Assembly (NCBI RefSeq): GCF_030127105.1
Contig: NZ_CP126161.1
Location: forward strand, 3,410,001-3,474,000
DNA length: 64,000 nt
Source: Haloarcula pelagica
GTDB lineage: Archaea; Halobacteriota; Halobacteria; Halobacteriales; Haloarculaceae
Direction of reading: 5' to 3'
This document shows, one piece after another, positions 33,385 through 41,872 of this stretch; position 1 is the first letter of the stretch, and the number at the start of each line of letters is the position of its first letter. The position numbers were made by a program, and so were the translations under genes. A model generated the notes under the pieces. It did not search any database, was not told where the DNA came from, and worked only from the letters and a program-made list of their open reading frames with translations.

Positions 33385-34659
33385 ATGACCTACGACACCG
33401 TCCGCGAGACGGACCCGGCAGTCGCAGACGCGCTGGAAGGTGAGCGACAGCGGCAGAACGACACGCTCGCGATGATCGCCAGCGAGAACCACGTCTCCGA
33501 GGCGGTCATGGAGGCCCAGAGCTCCGAGCTGACCAACAAGTACGCCGAGGGCTACCCCGGCGAGCGCTACTACGGCGGCTGTGAGTACGCCGACAATGTC
33601 GAGGAACTGGCGATCGACCGCGCGAAGGAGCTGTACGGCGCCGACCACGTCAACGTCCAGCCCCACTCGGGCTCACAGGCGAACATGGGCGTCTACCTCG
33701 CGGTGCTGGAGCCGGGCGACAAGATCCTCTCGCTCGATCTGACACACGGCGGCCACCTCTCTCACGGCCACCCGGCGAACTTCGCCGGTCAGGTCTACGA
33801 GGTCGAGCAGTACGAGGTCGACGAGGAGACGGGCTACGTCGACTACGAGGCGCTGGCCGAGAAAGCAGAGTCCTTCGAACCGGACATCATCGTCTCGGGT
33901 TACTCCGCGTACCCGCGCGAGGTCGAGTTCGACCGCATCCAGGAGGCAGCCGACGCCGTCGACGCCTACCACCTCGCGGACATCGCTCACATCACCGGCC
34001 TGGTCGCCGCCGGCGTCCACCAGTCGCCGGTCGGTGTCGCGGACTTCGTCACCGGTTCGACCCACAAGACGATCCGCGCCGGCCGCGGTGGCATCATCAT
34101 GTGTGACGAGGCCTACGCCGACGACATCGACTCCGCGGTGTTCCCCGGCTCCCAGGGCGGCCCGCTGATGCACAACGTCGCCGGCAAGGCCGTCGGTTTC
34201 GGCGAGGCGCTGAACCCCGAGTTCGACGAGTACGCCGAACAGACCGTCGAGAACGCGAAGGCGCTGGGCGACCAGCTCCTGGCACACGGCCTCGACCTGG
34301 TCTCCGACGGCACCGACAACCACCTCGTCCTGATCGACCTCCGGCCCTCCCACCCCGACACGACGGGCAAGGAGGTCGAGGAGGCGCTGGAGGAGGCCGG
34401 CATCGTCCTCAACGCCAACACCGTCCCCGGCGAGACGCGCTCGGCGTTCAACCCCTCGGGCATCCGCGCCGGCACGCCCGCGCTGACGACGCGCGGCTTC
34501 GACGAGGCCGCCTGCCGCGAGGTCGCGGACCTCATCTACGAGGTCGTCGACGCCCCGCAGGACGACGACGTGATCGCCGAGGTCAGCACCCGCGTCGACG
34601 AACTGACCGACGAGCATCCCCTCTACGACGCGGACGAAGAGCATCCGCTGTACGACTGA
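33385..34659 (+). CDS. glyA: Serine hydroxymethyltransferase
   Basis: 424 residues, PLP fold-type I. Motifs: IASENHVSEAVMEAQSS, NKYAEGYPGERYYGG, the SGSQANMGVY loop, DLTHGGHLSHG and the PLP-lysine segment TGSTHKTIRAGRGG. It makes glycine and methylene-tetrahydrofolate (or a halophile folate analogue) from serine; folD lies 1 kb downstream, supporting a one-carbon link. The extreme C-terminus ends with a tandem copy of an EHPLYD unit, unlike the family consensus. A TATA-like TAGATTATTG at 33351-33360 precedes the ATG. Confidence 0.97.
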   Translation: MTYDTVRETDPAVADALEGERQRQNDTLAMIASENHVSEAVMEAQSSELTNKYAEGYPGERYYGGCEYADNVEELAIDRAKELYGADHVNVQPHSGSQANMGVYLAVLEPGDKILSLDLTHGGHLSHGHPANFAGQVYEVEQYEVDEETGYVDYEALAEKAESFEPDIIVSGYSAYPREVEFDRIQEAADAVDAYHLADIAHITGLVAAGVHQSPVGVADFVTGSTHKTIRAGRGGIIMCDEAYADDIDSAVFPGSQGGPLMHNVAGKAVGFGEALNPEFDEYAEQTVENAKALGDQLLAHGLDLVSDGTDNHLVLIDLRPSHPDTTGKEVEEALEEAGIVLNANTVPGETRSAFNPSGIRAGTPALTTRGFDEAACREVADLIYEVVDAPQDDDVIAEVSTRVDELTDEHPLYDADEEHPLYD

Positions 34660-34723
34660 CTCCCGGTAGGGGCGACGACGTGCCCTGACGGTTTTTTACG
34701 CGGGCGATTCCTACCAGAGACCG

Positions 34724-35542
34724 ATGCCAGGTGGGGCGCCGACCGCGATGTATCGCGAACGGATCGACGCGCTGTCGACTGTCTCGGGCGACGGACCGCC
34801 GGTCCTCTGTCTCCACGGAACGTTGATGGATCGGACGATGTTCGAGCCACAGCGTCGGGCGCTCGCGGACGACTATCGCGTGGCGGCCTACGACCTCCGG
34901 GCGCGCACCGAACACGCCGTCGACCCGTACGATCTGGACGACCTCGCCGCGGACTGTCTGGCGGCGATGGACGCGCTGGGGATGGACCGGCCCGTACTCG
35001 TGGGGATGTCGATGGGCGGGTTCGTCGCGCTCCGGACGGCGCTTGCAACACCGGAGCGGGTCGGCGGCCTCGTCCTGCTCGACAGTACCGGAGCGCCCCA
35101 TTCGCCCACACAGCAGGAGCAGTACGCCGCGCTGGTCGAGCCGCTGGCGGGCCAGTCGACGGTCCCGGGGGCGATGGCCGAAGGGATCGCCGAGACGCTG
35201 TTCGGCGAGACCACCCGCACCGAGCGCCCCGCCCTCGTCGAGGACTGGGTGGCCCGCTGGCGGACCTACCGCGGCGAGGCCGTCTACAACGAGGTCCACT
35301 CCTGGCTCGACCGGCCCGGGTTACTCGACAGACTCGGCGAACTCGGCTGTCCGCTGCTGGCGGTCCACGGCGCCGAAGACACGGCGATCCCGCCGGAACA
35401 GGGCGAGGAGACCGCTCGGTCAGCGCCGACCGGACGGTTCGAGCTGGTCGAGGGCGCTGGCCACTCCGCGAACGTCGAGCGACCGCGGGCCGTGAACCGC
35501 CACGTCCGGGCCTTTCTGGAGGATATCGTCGGTCCACGGTGA
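34724..35542 (+). CDS. Alpha/beta hydrolase
   Basis: 272 residues. Oxyanion strand VLCLHGTLMD (~27-36), nucleophile elbow GMSMGGFVAL (Ser at ~96), acid in HGAEDTAIPPE and catalytic His in EGAGHSANVERP give a full Ser-Asp-His triad of the alpha/beta hydrolase superfamily. The substrate is not deducible; ester or lactone hydrolysis is likely. The ATG follows an AT-rich TTTTTTACGCG stretch at 34690-34701. It sits between glyA and folD on the same strand. Confidence 0.88.
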   Translation: MPGGAPTAMYRERIDALSTVSGDGPPVLCLHGTLMDRTMFEPQRRALADDYRVAAYDLRARTEHAVDPYDLDDLAADCLAAMDALGMDRPVLVGMSMGGFVALRTALATPERVGGLVLLDSTGAPHSPTQQEQYAALVEPLAGQSTVPGAMAEGIAETLFGETTRTERPALVEDWVARWRTYRGEAVYNEVHSWLDRPGLLDRLGELGCPLLAVHGAEDTAIPPEQGEETARSAPTGRFELVEGAGHSANVERPRAVNRHVRAFLEDIVGPR

Positions 35543-35607
35543 CCGGGCCGTCACTGCCGACAGGTGCATAGTGACGTTTTTGCCTCCCGGGCATCGCTGT
35601 CCACGTG

Positions 35608-36501
35608 ATGACAGAGATTATCGACGGGAACGCGGTCGCCCAGTCCGTGCGGGACGACCTCTCGACGGCGATCGACCAGCTCGCCGCCGAGGGCGTCCAG
35701 CCCTCGCTGGCGACGGTGCTGATGAGCGACGATCCGGCCAGCGAGACCTACGTCTCGATGAAACAGGACGACTGTGCCGAGGTCGGTATCGAGGCCATCG
35801 ACATCGAGATCGACCCCGACGCCGACGCCGCGGAACTGTACGACACGATCGACGATCTCAACGCCGACGAGAACGTCAACGGCATCCTCGTCCAGATGCC
35901 GGTCCCCGACCACGTCGACGACCGGACGGTCCTGCGGGCCATCGATCCGGAGAAAGATGTCGACGGCTTCCACCCCGAGAACGTCGGTCGGCTGGTCGCC
36001 GGTGACGCCCGATACAAGCCCTGTACGCCCCACGGGATTCAGAAGCTCATCGAGTCGGCCGGCGTCGACACCGAGGGGAAAGACGCCGTCGTGGTCGGCC
36101 GGTCGGACATCGTCGGCAAGCCGATGGCGAACCTACTCATCCAGAAGGCGCCCGGCGGGAACGCGACGACGACGGTCTGTCACTCCCGGACCGAGGACCT
36201 CGCGGCGAAGACCAGCGCAGCCGACATCGTGATCGCGGCCGCCGGCGTCCCCGAGATGATCGACGGGGAGATGCTCAAAGAGGGTGCGACGGTGATCGAC
36301 GTTGGGATCAACCGCGTCGACGCCGACACCGAGAAGGGGTACGAACTGGTCGGTGATGTCGAGTTCGAGAGCGCGAAAGCGGTCGCCGGCGCGATCACGC
36401 CGGTCCCCGGCGGCGTCGGGCCGATGACCCGCGCGATGTTGCTGTACAACACGGTCAAGGCCGCGAGCCGCCAGCACGGGATCGCCGTCGACCTCCCCTG
36501 A
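35608..36501 (+). CDS. folD: Bifunctional methylene-THF dehydrogenase/methenyl-THF cyclohydrolase
   Basis: 297 residues. Signature 1 is in the segment SETYVSMKQDDCAEVGIEA with the catalytic Lys, signature 2 is PVPGGVGPMT near the C-terminus, and the Rossmann part is VVVGRSDIVGKPMANLL. It interconverts methylene-, methenyl- and formyl-tetrahydrofolate. A GTG directly before the ATG is an alternative start of one extra residue. The downstream Nudix gene begins 3 nt after its stop, so the two are almost certainly co-transcribed. Confidence 0.97.
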   Translation: MTEIIDGNAVAQSVRDDLSTAIDQLAAEGVQPSLATVLMSDDPASETYVSMKQDDCAEVGIEAIDIEIDPDADAAELYDTIDDLNADENVNGILVQMPVPDHVDDRTVLRAIDPEKDVDGFHPENVGRLVAGDARYKPCTPHGIQKLIESAGVDTEGKDAVVVGRSDIVGKPMANLLIQKAPGGNATTTVCHSRTEDLAAKTSAADIVIAAAGVPEMIDGEMLKEGATVIDVGINRVDADTEKGYELVGDVEFESAKAVAGAITPVPGGVGPMTRAMLLYNTVKAASRQHGIAVDLP

Positions 36502-36504
36502 GCG

Positions 36505-36999
36505 ATGTCCATAGAGGCGTTCGCCGGCCGCGACGTGGTGACCCGGCGGGTGACGCGGGAGACCGACGCCGAGGGTTTCGCGTCGATCCGCGACCGAATC
36601 GAGGCCGGACTGGAGTGGGGCGTCGGCGGACTCGTCGAGGACGCCGGCGGTCGCGTCCTGTTCGTCCGCGAGGGCGACAGCTACGAAGACGCGACCTGGA
36701 AACTCCCCGGTGGCGGCGTCGAAGCCGGCGAGCACCGCGAGGCCGCGGTGATCCGGGAGGTCCAGGAGGAGACCGGCGTAACGGTCGCGGTCGACGAGTT
36801 GCTGGCCGTCAGTGAGGTGACTGTCGTCAACGACGGCCGCTCGGCGCAGTTTCACTTCGGGACCTACCGGGCGACCCCCGAAGGCACGGCCCTGACCGAC
36901 GATCCCGGCGTCGGCGACGAGGGGATCGTCGAGGTCGCTTGGAAGGAGTCGATCCCCGACGCCGCGCTCGACGCCGACCTCCTCCGGCGGGTCCGGTAG
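36505..36999 (+). CDS. Nudix hydrolase
   Basis: 164 residues. The Nudix box spans ~72-94 (GGGVEAGEHREAAV then REVQEETGV), matching the G-x5-E-x7-R-E-x-x-E-E-x-G pattern that binds the metal-nucleotide substrate. The N-terminal ~40 residues are helical. It hydrolyses a nucleoside diphosphate linked to another group; which one cannot be said. It sits 3 nt downstream of folD and convergent with the zinc-ribbon gene, whose stop immediately follows its own. Confidence 0.92.
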   Translation: MSIEAFAGRDVVTRRVTRETDAEGFASIRDRIEAGLEWGVGGLVEDAGGRVLFVREGDSYEDATWKLPGGGVEAGEHREAAVIREVQEETGVTVAVDELLAVSEVTVVNDGRSAQFHFGTYRATPEGTALTDDPGVGDEGIVEVAWKESIPDAALDADLLRRVR

Positions 37000-37716
37000 C
37001 TACTCCTGCTCGATCCCGGCGAGCCAGTTGTCGGCCGTGACGTACGCGGTCTCGTCGCCCTCGCTCGCGAATCGGCCGAGGTCCCGGGCCGCTCTGACGA
37101 GTCGGTTCGCGTCCGCCGGATCGACGTTCCCGTCCAGCGCTTCGATACGCTTTCGATGATCGCGGATCCGCCCGGCGAGGCGGCGTGCCTGCTCGTCGGG
37201 ATGGTCGTCCAGATACGTTCGAACGTCCCGCTGGTAGTCCTCGACGGTCGCGGCCATCGCCAGGCCGTACGGGGATCGCAGGCCCGACGGCACTTCCTCG
37301 GGCGTGGGCCGTTCTCCCGCGTCGGCACCGCCAAGTAGCTCGTAGAAGTACCTTTCTACGTCGTCTTCGATCCGCAGGCCGCGCCCGATCTCGTCGCACA
37401 GTGACTGGAGTTCGCGCGCGGCGACGAACGTCTCGTCGAGGGGGCGGAGCGTCCCCGCGTCGATGAAGCCCCGCTTGCGCGTGTAGGTTCGGCAGGCCTC
37501 CGCCGCTCGGTCGGCGAGTTCGCCTAGTGGCGCTCGATCGATCCGGTTCCGGACAGGCGTCAGATCGAGCGTCGCGGGCGAGTCGGTGTGTCGCGTCCGG
37601 TCGTCGATACCGACGCTGTGGACGCTCCCACACTCCGGACAGGCGATACTCCCGGTCTCGTAGTAAGACCAGCGTGTGCCACAGTCCTGACACTCCCGTT
37701 CACCGCGAACTTTCAT
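37000..37716 (-). CDS. Zinc-ribbon protein with helical C-terminal domain (DUF7117-like)
   Basis: 238 residues from MKVRGERECQDCG. Residues ~8-32 form a TFIIB-type zinc ribbon (CQDCG ... CPECG). The rest is mainly helical and Arg/Asp-rich with AADRAAEACRTYTRKRGF-like helices and a C-terminal ADNWLAGIEQE. The family is haloarchaeal; I recall it as DUF7117 but cannot confirm. A nucleic-acid-binding role is plausible from the ribbon only. Start chosen because the upstream 9 codons lack conservation-like composition. Confidence 0.75.
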   Translation of the reverse strand: MKVRGERECQDCGTRWSYYETGSIACPECGSVHSVGIDDRTRHTDSPATLDLTPVRNRIDRAPLGELADRAAEACRTYTRKRGFIDAGTLRPLDETFVAARELQSLCDEIGRGLRIEDDVERYFYELLGGADAGERPTPEEVPSGLRSPYGLAMAATVEDYQRDVRTYLDDHPDEQARRLAGRIRDHRKRIEALDGNVDPADANRLVRAARDLGRFASEGDETAYVTADNWLAGIEQE

Positions 37717-37875
37717 GTCGTACTCTCGACGCCCGGGACTCAAGTGCGTTCCGCGCTGCCGTCCTGTCGGAATGGAGTATCCCCGTACCGCCGCGTTCTA
37801 TTCTCCGGGTTCCCTATCGAAAACTTACACTCTCTGCCGGGGGCCGGTACATTTAAGTTTCTCACTCTCCTTCGC

Positions 37876-37965
37876 CTAAGTGACGCTTCGCTTGGAGGGC
37901 CGAAGCGTCAGCGGGGACCAATTCAGGGCGGCAAGCGGTCGTGTTTTCTCACGACCGCTTTCCAC
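37876..37965 (+). ncRNA. Candidate structured non-coding RNA with twin hairpins
   Basis: Two perfect inverted repeats in tandem: TGACGCTTCG (37881-37890) pairs with CGAAGCGTCA (37901-37910), a 10-bp stem with a 10-nt loop; AAGCGGTCGTG (37933-37943) pairs with CACGACCGCTT (37950-37960), an 11-bp stem with a 6-nt T-rich loop. ATTTAAG at 37851-37857 is a TATA-like box about 25 nt before the first stem. Strand and ends are inferred from that box. I match it to no RNA family I know; C/D or H/ACA boxes are not evident. Confidence 0.45.
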
Positions 37966-38233
37966 TTACTTCGCTGAACTGACACCGAGTAGCCCCGTCG
38001 TCGTCGTTCTGTGCTCGTGATCGGCTAGCCCGTCGGCCGTCGATTCGGCGTCCGGAACCGTGCCCAGTGGTTGCGTTTCGCACGGACAAGTACTACCTCA
38101 TCGTCACCTTCCCGAGAATGAAGAATTACTGACTCGATACGGTCGGGGAGCGAATTATCTGTTTCGGGCGATTTGTGGGCCGTATTGTCGCGTGTGTGGT
38201 GAGGTATGACGTACGGAAATCCTCTAATCCGAC

Positions 38234-38244
38234 ATATTTAAAAG
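38234..38244 (+). promoter_or_regulatory. TATA box of the PadR gene
   Basis: ATATTTAAAAG lies 34-44 nt upstream of the ATG at 38278. A self-complementary GTATAC (38261-38266) lies between the box and the start codon, where an autoregulating repressor could bind; that last point is inference. Confidence 0.5.
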
Positions 38245-38277
38245 ATTTAGACAGTAATATGTATACAGGACAGATCC

Positions 38278-38553
38278 ATGCACGACCTGACCGGCTTCCA
38301 GCGCGACCTCCTCTACGTCATCTCCGGGTTAGAGGAACCACACGGGCTGGCGATCAAAGAGGAACTCGAAGAGTACTACGAGAAAGAGATTCACCACGGA
38401 CGGCTCTATCCGAACCTGGACACGCTCGTCGACAAAGGACTCGTCGAGAAAGGCCAGCGCGACCGACGGACGAACTTCTATACGCTGACGCGACGGGGTC
38501 GTCGCGAGATTGACGCCCGCCGCGACTGGGAAGCACAGTATATCGATCAGTAA
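38278..38553 (+). CDS. PadR family transcriptional regulator
   Basis: 91 residues: a compact winged helix. FQRDLLYVISGLEEPHGLAIKEELEEYY, the RLYPNLDTLVDKGLVEKG recognition/wing junction and NFYTLTRRGRREI match the PadR N-terminal domain closely. The C-terminal dimerisation helices of longer PadR proteins are reduced to one short helix, as in many haloarchaeal members. Probable dimeric repressor; target unknown. No transporter or enzyme gene is transcribed with it. Confidence 0.9.
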   Translation: MHDLTGFQRDLLYVISGLEEPHGLAIKEELEEYYEKEIHHGRLYPNLDTLVDKGLVEKGQRDRRTNFYTLTRRGRREIDARRDWEAQYIDQ

Positions 38554-38583
38554 CGACGCCGCTCCGCTGGGTCCCGGTACTCG

Positions 38584-39015
38584 CTACTCGTTCTCGGGAA
38601 CGACCTCGTAACTTCGCTCGCCGAGTTCGTCCTCTTCGAAGACGAAGATCCGACCGTCGGCGACCGCGAAGTCCACGTCGACGACGACACGCATCTGTTC
38701 GTCACGGACAGTGACGCCCGGGAACAGTTCGTCGCTCTCGCCGTCGTCGAGGATGACGCGACCGACGCCGGTCTCTTCGAGGATGTCGTCGTGGGTCCGG
38801 AGGTCGTTGACGTACACCAGGATGCCCGTCGTCTCGGCCTCGTCGGTCACCAGGACGTGAGTGTCCTTCCCCGGCGGCGTGCGGACGCTCCCCTCGACCG
38901 CCTGGGGAACCCCGTAGTAGTAGACACGCCTGCCGTCGAGGTACTCGACGACGACGCCGTCTTCGGTGAGTTCGACGGACAGCGAGTCCGGCGGGATGTC
39001 CGAACGGTTGCTCAT
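38584..39015 (-). CDS. DUF5796 family protein
   Basis: 143 residues from MSNRSDIPPDSLSVELTEDG. All-beta, strongly acidic: VVVEYLDGRRVYYYGVP, TGILVYVNDLRTHDDILEETGVGRVIL, then FAVADGRIFVFEEDELGERSYEVVPENE. I identify it as the haloarchaeal DUF5796 family from these segments; function unknown. It is convergent with the PadR gene and divergent from the shikimate kinase gene. Confidence 0.75.
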   Translation of the reverse strand: MSNRSDIPPDSLSVELTEDGVVVEYLDGRRVYYYGVPQAVEGSVRTPPGKDTHVLVTDEAETTGILVYVNDLRTHDDILEETGVGRVILDDGESDELFPGVTVRDEQMRVVVDVDFAVADGRIFVFEEDELGERSYEVVPENE

Positions 39016-39111
39016 ACCCGACGTTTCACGCGGGTGGGGAAAAGCCACGCGCTGTCGACCCGACCGCCTGTTTCACAGGTGGTAAGTACTCCCGGGCGGG
39101 AGTAGCGGTCG

Positions 39112-39969
39112 ATGGAAGGTAAGGCAGTGGCACCGGCGGCGGGCACCGTCCTCAACGCCCTCTCGACCGGACGCGGGTCGGCGTTCGCCATCGACGAGTA
39201 CACGACCGCTACGGTGGAGCTAACGGCCGAGACGGGCGTCACCGGCGAGATCGACGGCGCACCCGAGGCCGACACGCGGCTTATCGAGCGTTGCGTCGAG
39301 TACGTCCTCGACGCCCACGGCGGCCAGGACGCCGCCGGCGGACGCGTCCGCACGGAGAGTGAGGTCCCGATGGCGTCGGGGTTGAAGAGTTCCAGCGCGG
39401 CCGCGAACGCGACGGTCATGGCGACGCTGTCCGCCCTCGGCGCCACCGACCAGATGTCCCGCGCGGACATGGCACGACTCGGCGTGATGGCCGCGCGCGA
39501 CGTGGGCGTGACGATAACCGGCGCGTTCGACGACGCCTCGGCCTCGATGCTCGGCGGCGTCACCGTCACCGACAACGAGACCGACGACCTGCTGGCCCGG
39601 GACACCGTCGACTGGGACGTGTTGGTGTGGTCCCCGCCCGAACAGTCGTTCTCCGCGGACGCCGATGTCGAGCGCTGCAAACAGATCGCCCCGATGGCCC
39701 GACTGGTCGAGGACCTCGCGCTGGACGGGGCGTACCAGCGCGCGATGACCGTCAACGGCCTGGCGTTCTGTGCCGCACTCGGCTACGAGACCGACCCGCT
39801 GGTCGAGGCGATGGGGTCCGTCGACGGGGTGTCCCTCTCGGGGACCGGCCCCTCGTTTACCGCCGTCGGCGAACGGGAGGCGCTCGAACCGGTCAAGGCC
39901 TACTGGGACCAGCGTGACGGCGAGACACTGCTGACAACGACACAGACGGACGGAACACAGATAGCATGA
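39112..39969 (+). CDS. aroK: Archaeal shikimate kinase (GHMP type)
   Basis: 285 residues. It belongs to the GHMP kinase superfamily: a substrate strand KAVAPAAGTVLNALSTGRGSA at the start, the ATP loop PMASGLKSSSAAANA (~90-104) and the third motif SLSGTGPSFTAVG near residue ~245. This is the archaeal replacement for bacterial AroK, phosphorylating shikimate in aromatic amino-acid synthesis. It overlaps the chorismate mutase gene by 4 nt (ATGA), which confirms the pathway. Confidence 0.95.
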   Translation: MEGKAVAPAAGTVLNALSTGRGSAFAIDEYTTATVELTAETGVTGEIDGAPEADTRLIERCVEYVLDAHGGQDAAGGRVRTESEVPMASGLKSSSAAANATVMATLSALGATDQMSRADMARLGVMAARDVGVTITGAFDDASASMLGGVTVTDNETDDLLARDTVDWDVLVWSPPEQSFSADADVERCKQIAPMARLVEDLALDGAYQRAMTVNGLAFCAALGYETDPLVEAMGSVDGVSLSGTGPSFTAVGEREALEPVKAYWDQRDGETLLTTTQTDGTQIA

Positions 39970-40259
39970 GTTCAGAACCTACCCCGGAAGACATGTCACT
40001 GGAGGAACTGCGCGACGAGATCCGTGCCATCGACCGCGAGATCGTCGAGAAGATCGCCCAGCGAACGTACGTCGCCGACACGATCGCCCAGGTCAAAGAC
40101 GAACAGGGCCTGCCGACCACCGACGAGGCACAGGAACAGGCCGTGATGGATCGCGCCGGCGAGAACGCCGAACGGTTCGATGTCGACGCGAACCTCGTGA
40201 AAGCGACCTTCCGACTCCTGATCGAGTTGAACAAGGTGGAACAGCGCGAGAACCGCTAA
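39966..40259 (+). CDS. Chorismate mutase (AroQ class)
   Basis: 97 residues, all helical: LEELRDEIRAIDREIVEKIAQRTYVADTIAQVKDE is the long first helix of the AroQ fold with the Arg and Lys of the active site, followed by the PTTDEAQEQAVMDRAGENAE linker and the third helix. It converts chorismate to prephenate for Phe/Tyr. The start codon overlaps the stop of aroK. A TyrA-like dehydrogenase is encoded ~9 kb away at 49.5-50.2 kb. Confidence 0.95.
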   Translation: MSSEPTPEDMSLEELRDEIRAIDREIVEKIAQRTYVADTIAQVKDEQGLPTTDEAQEQAVMDRAGENAERFDVDANLVKATFRLLIELNKVEQRENR

Positions 40260-40264
40260 CCGGG

Positions 40265-41665
40265 TCAGTTCACCGCCTTCGACAGTTCGGCTCCCGCCTT
40301 GAACTTCACGTCCTGGGACGCCCGACTCGCACTCGTCAAGTGAAGCACCGGGGCATCGACCCCCACGTGCAGCAACTCGATATCATACTTCTTCTCTCCC
40401 GGCCGCTTCCGAAGGAGGATGTCGTTCCCACCCGACTCCGAAAGTACACCCGCCTTCACCAACTCCTCAACAGTCCCCGAATCCAGCCGCGCCCCCCTCC
40501 GTCGACGCGTAACCATTCCCCGAGGTGCATCACCCCCACCCGCCACATCCTCAAACGTAGCAGTAAGCTCAGAAAGCTTAGAACGCTCGACACCGACCAC
40601 CTCTGTCGGTCCAGCCATCGACACCACCGTCGCCGAATTCCCGTACAGCGCAGCATCGTCGATGACCCACCCACCCGTGTACACGAGCTGGTCGTTGCTC
40701 TCACACCGCTGGACATAGAACAACGCCGGGAACGACTCCGGACACCGCGGCGGCTGCACCATCACCTGAAACACCGACACACCAGTCGACGATCCAGACT
40801 CCGTCGTCCGCGCCCAGACACCCGGCCCGCACCGTTCTAGTTCAAAAGGCCATTGGACACTACAGACCTGCTCAGAGCCACCGTCCGCGCCCGGCGGCGA
40901 ACTCACTACCAGCACTGGCCCGTCCTCCGCTCGAACGACCTCCAAACCACCGCCCGTCGCCGTCGGTTCAGACACCTCCGCAACGAAGTGAGGCGTCGTC
41001 CCGCACGCCGCCCCCGGGAAAATCTCCCGTTCAGTATCGTCGCAATCGCCACCCCCATCCGGGCCAGCCTTCGGCGTCCCCCAGGAGTACACTCGCCCAT
41101 CACCAGCAGACTCGCCTGTGAGATACGAGAGCAGTCGATCCGGCGTCACCGCCTCCCGGATACTCCCGTTCCCACCCGGCACCTCCGCATCCGGCAGACA
41201 GACCGTAAACCGCTCGGCGACCATCGCCTCGCCGCCAAGATAGTCGTAGACGGGCTCCAGTTCTTCGTCCTCGTCTTCAGTGCCGTCGCCGAGGCCGTCA
41301 CCGTCAGCGTCATCGTCACGAGCGTATCCTTCTCCCGGCGCGTTGCTCCGCGACGAATTGTGGTTCTGCGCCATGACCGGCGACGACGTAACCCACCCTT
41401 CCAGTTCGATCCGACCGGACACCGTCGGAGTCAGCCGACTCACGTGTGGCCGCCCAACGACAAACTCGCCCATACTCTCTCCCTGTGTCCCCGAGAATGC
41501 TGCGGCAGGCGACGCTCCCGTGTTCGTCACGGACGACGCCACTCGACTCAGACACCCAGCGAGCCCGCCGGCAGCAACGACACCACCTGCCGCGAGGAAC
41601 CGCCGCCGACTGATGGTAGCATGTGGCACGTCTCGTCCGACACCATCTGGTCTTCGTGGATGCAT
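40265..41665 (-). CDS. TAT-exported lipoprotein of unknown function
   Basis: 466 residues. The N-terminus is a twin-arginine lipoprotein signal (ISRRRFLAAGG ... LAGC). A stretch near residue ~115-135 is Asp/Gly/Glu-rich (DDDADGDGLGDGTEDEDE), like calcium-binding thrombospondin-3-type loops. Several cysteines (~160, ~210, ~270-330) could form disulfides outside the cell. No enzyme family recognised. Codon use drifts towards lower GC in the 5' third compared with its neighbours. A TTG two codons upstream of the ATG is an alternative start; a TATA-like ACTTATACTC lies ~27 nt before. It ends 5 nt from the chorismate mutase stop, convergent. Confidence 0.75.
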   Translation of the reverse strand: MHPRRPDGVGRDVPHATISRRRFLAAGGVVAAGGLAGCLSRVASSVTNTGASPAAAFSGTQGESMGEFVVGRPHVSRLTPTVSGRIELEGWVTSSPVMAQNHNSSRSNAPGEGYARDDDADGDGLGDGTEDEDEELEPVYDYLGGEAMVAERFTVCLPDAEVPGGNGSIREAVTPDRLLSYLTGESAGDGRVYSWGTPKAGPDGGGDCDDTEREIFPGAACGTTPHFVAEVSEPTATGGGLEVVRAEDGPVLVVSSPPGADGGSEQVCSVQWPFELERCGPGVWARTTESGSSTGVSVFQVMVQPPRCPESFPALFYVQRCESNDQLVYTGGWVIDDAALYGNSATVVSMAGPTEVVGVERSKLSELTATFEDVAGGGDAPRGMVTRRRRGARLDSGTVEELVKAGVLSESGGNDILLRKRPGEKKYDIELLHVGVDAPVLHLTSASRASQDVKFKAGAELSKAVN

Positions 41666-41872
41666 AATCAAGTAGTGAACGCGAGGTAAGAGTATAAGTT
41701 TTCTGATTAATATGGGGGGAAAAAGACGAACATGTGACCGTCGAAGCCGTCCGTGGTACGGTCCGGTGCGTTCTCTACGCCACCGAGAACCGTGTGGGAC
41801 AGCGAGAAGCCGAGGCGAAGGACTGGCGTGGCATCGACCGCTACAGGCTCACTCGACCACCGACACGCCCGC

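Larger units (their letters stand above)
37717..38277. other. Long intergenic region with ncRNA candidate and PadR promoter
   Basis: A 560-base gap in a window that is otherwise almost wholly coding. It contains a TATA-like ATTTAAG, two perfect hairpins (separate entry) and, at the right end, an AT-rich stretch with the PadR promoter. Translated frames are short, rich in Ser/Arg and without codon bias, so I see no protein gene. Confidence 0.6.
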
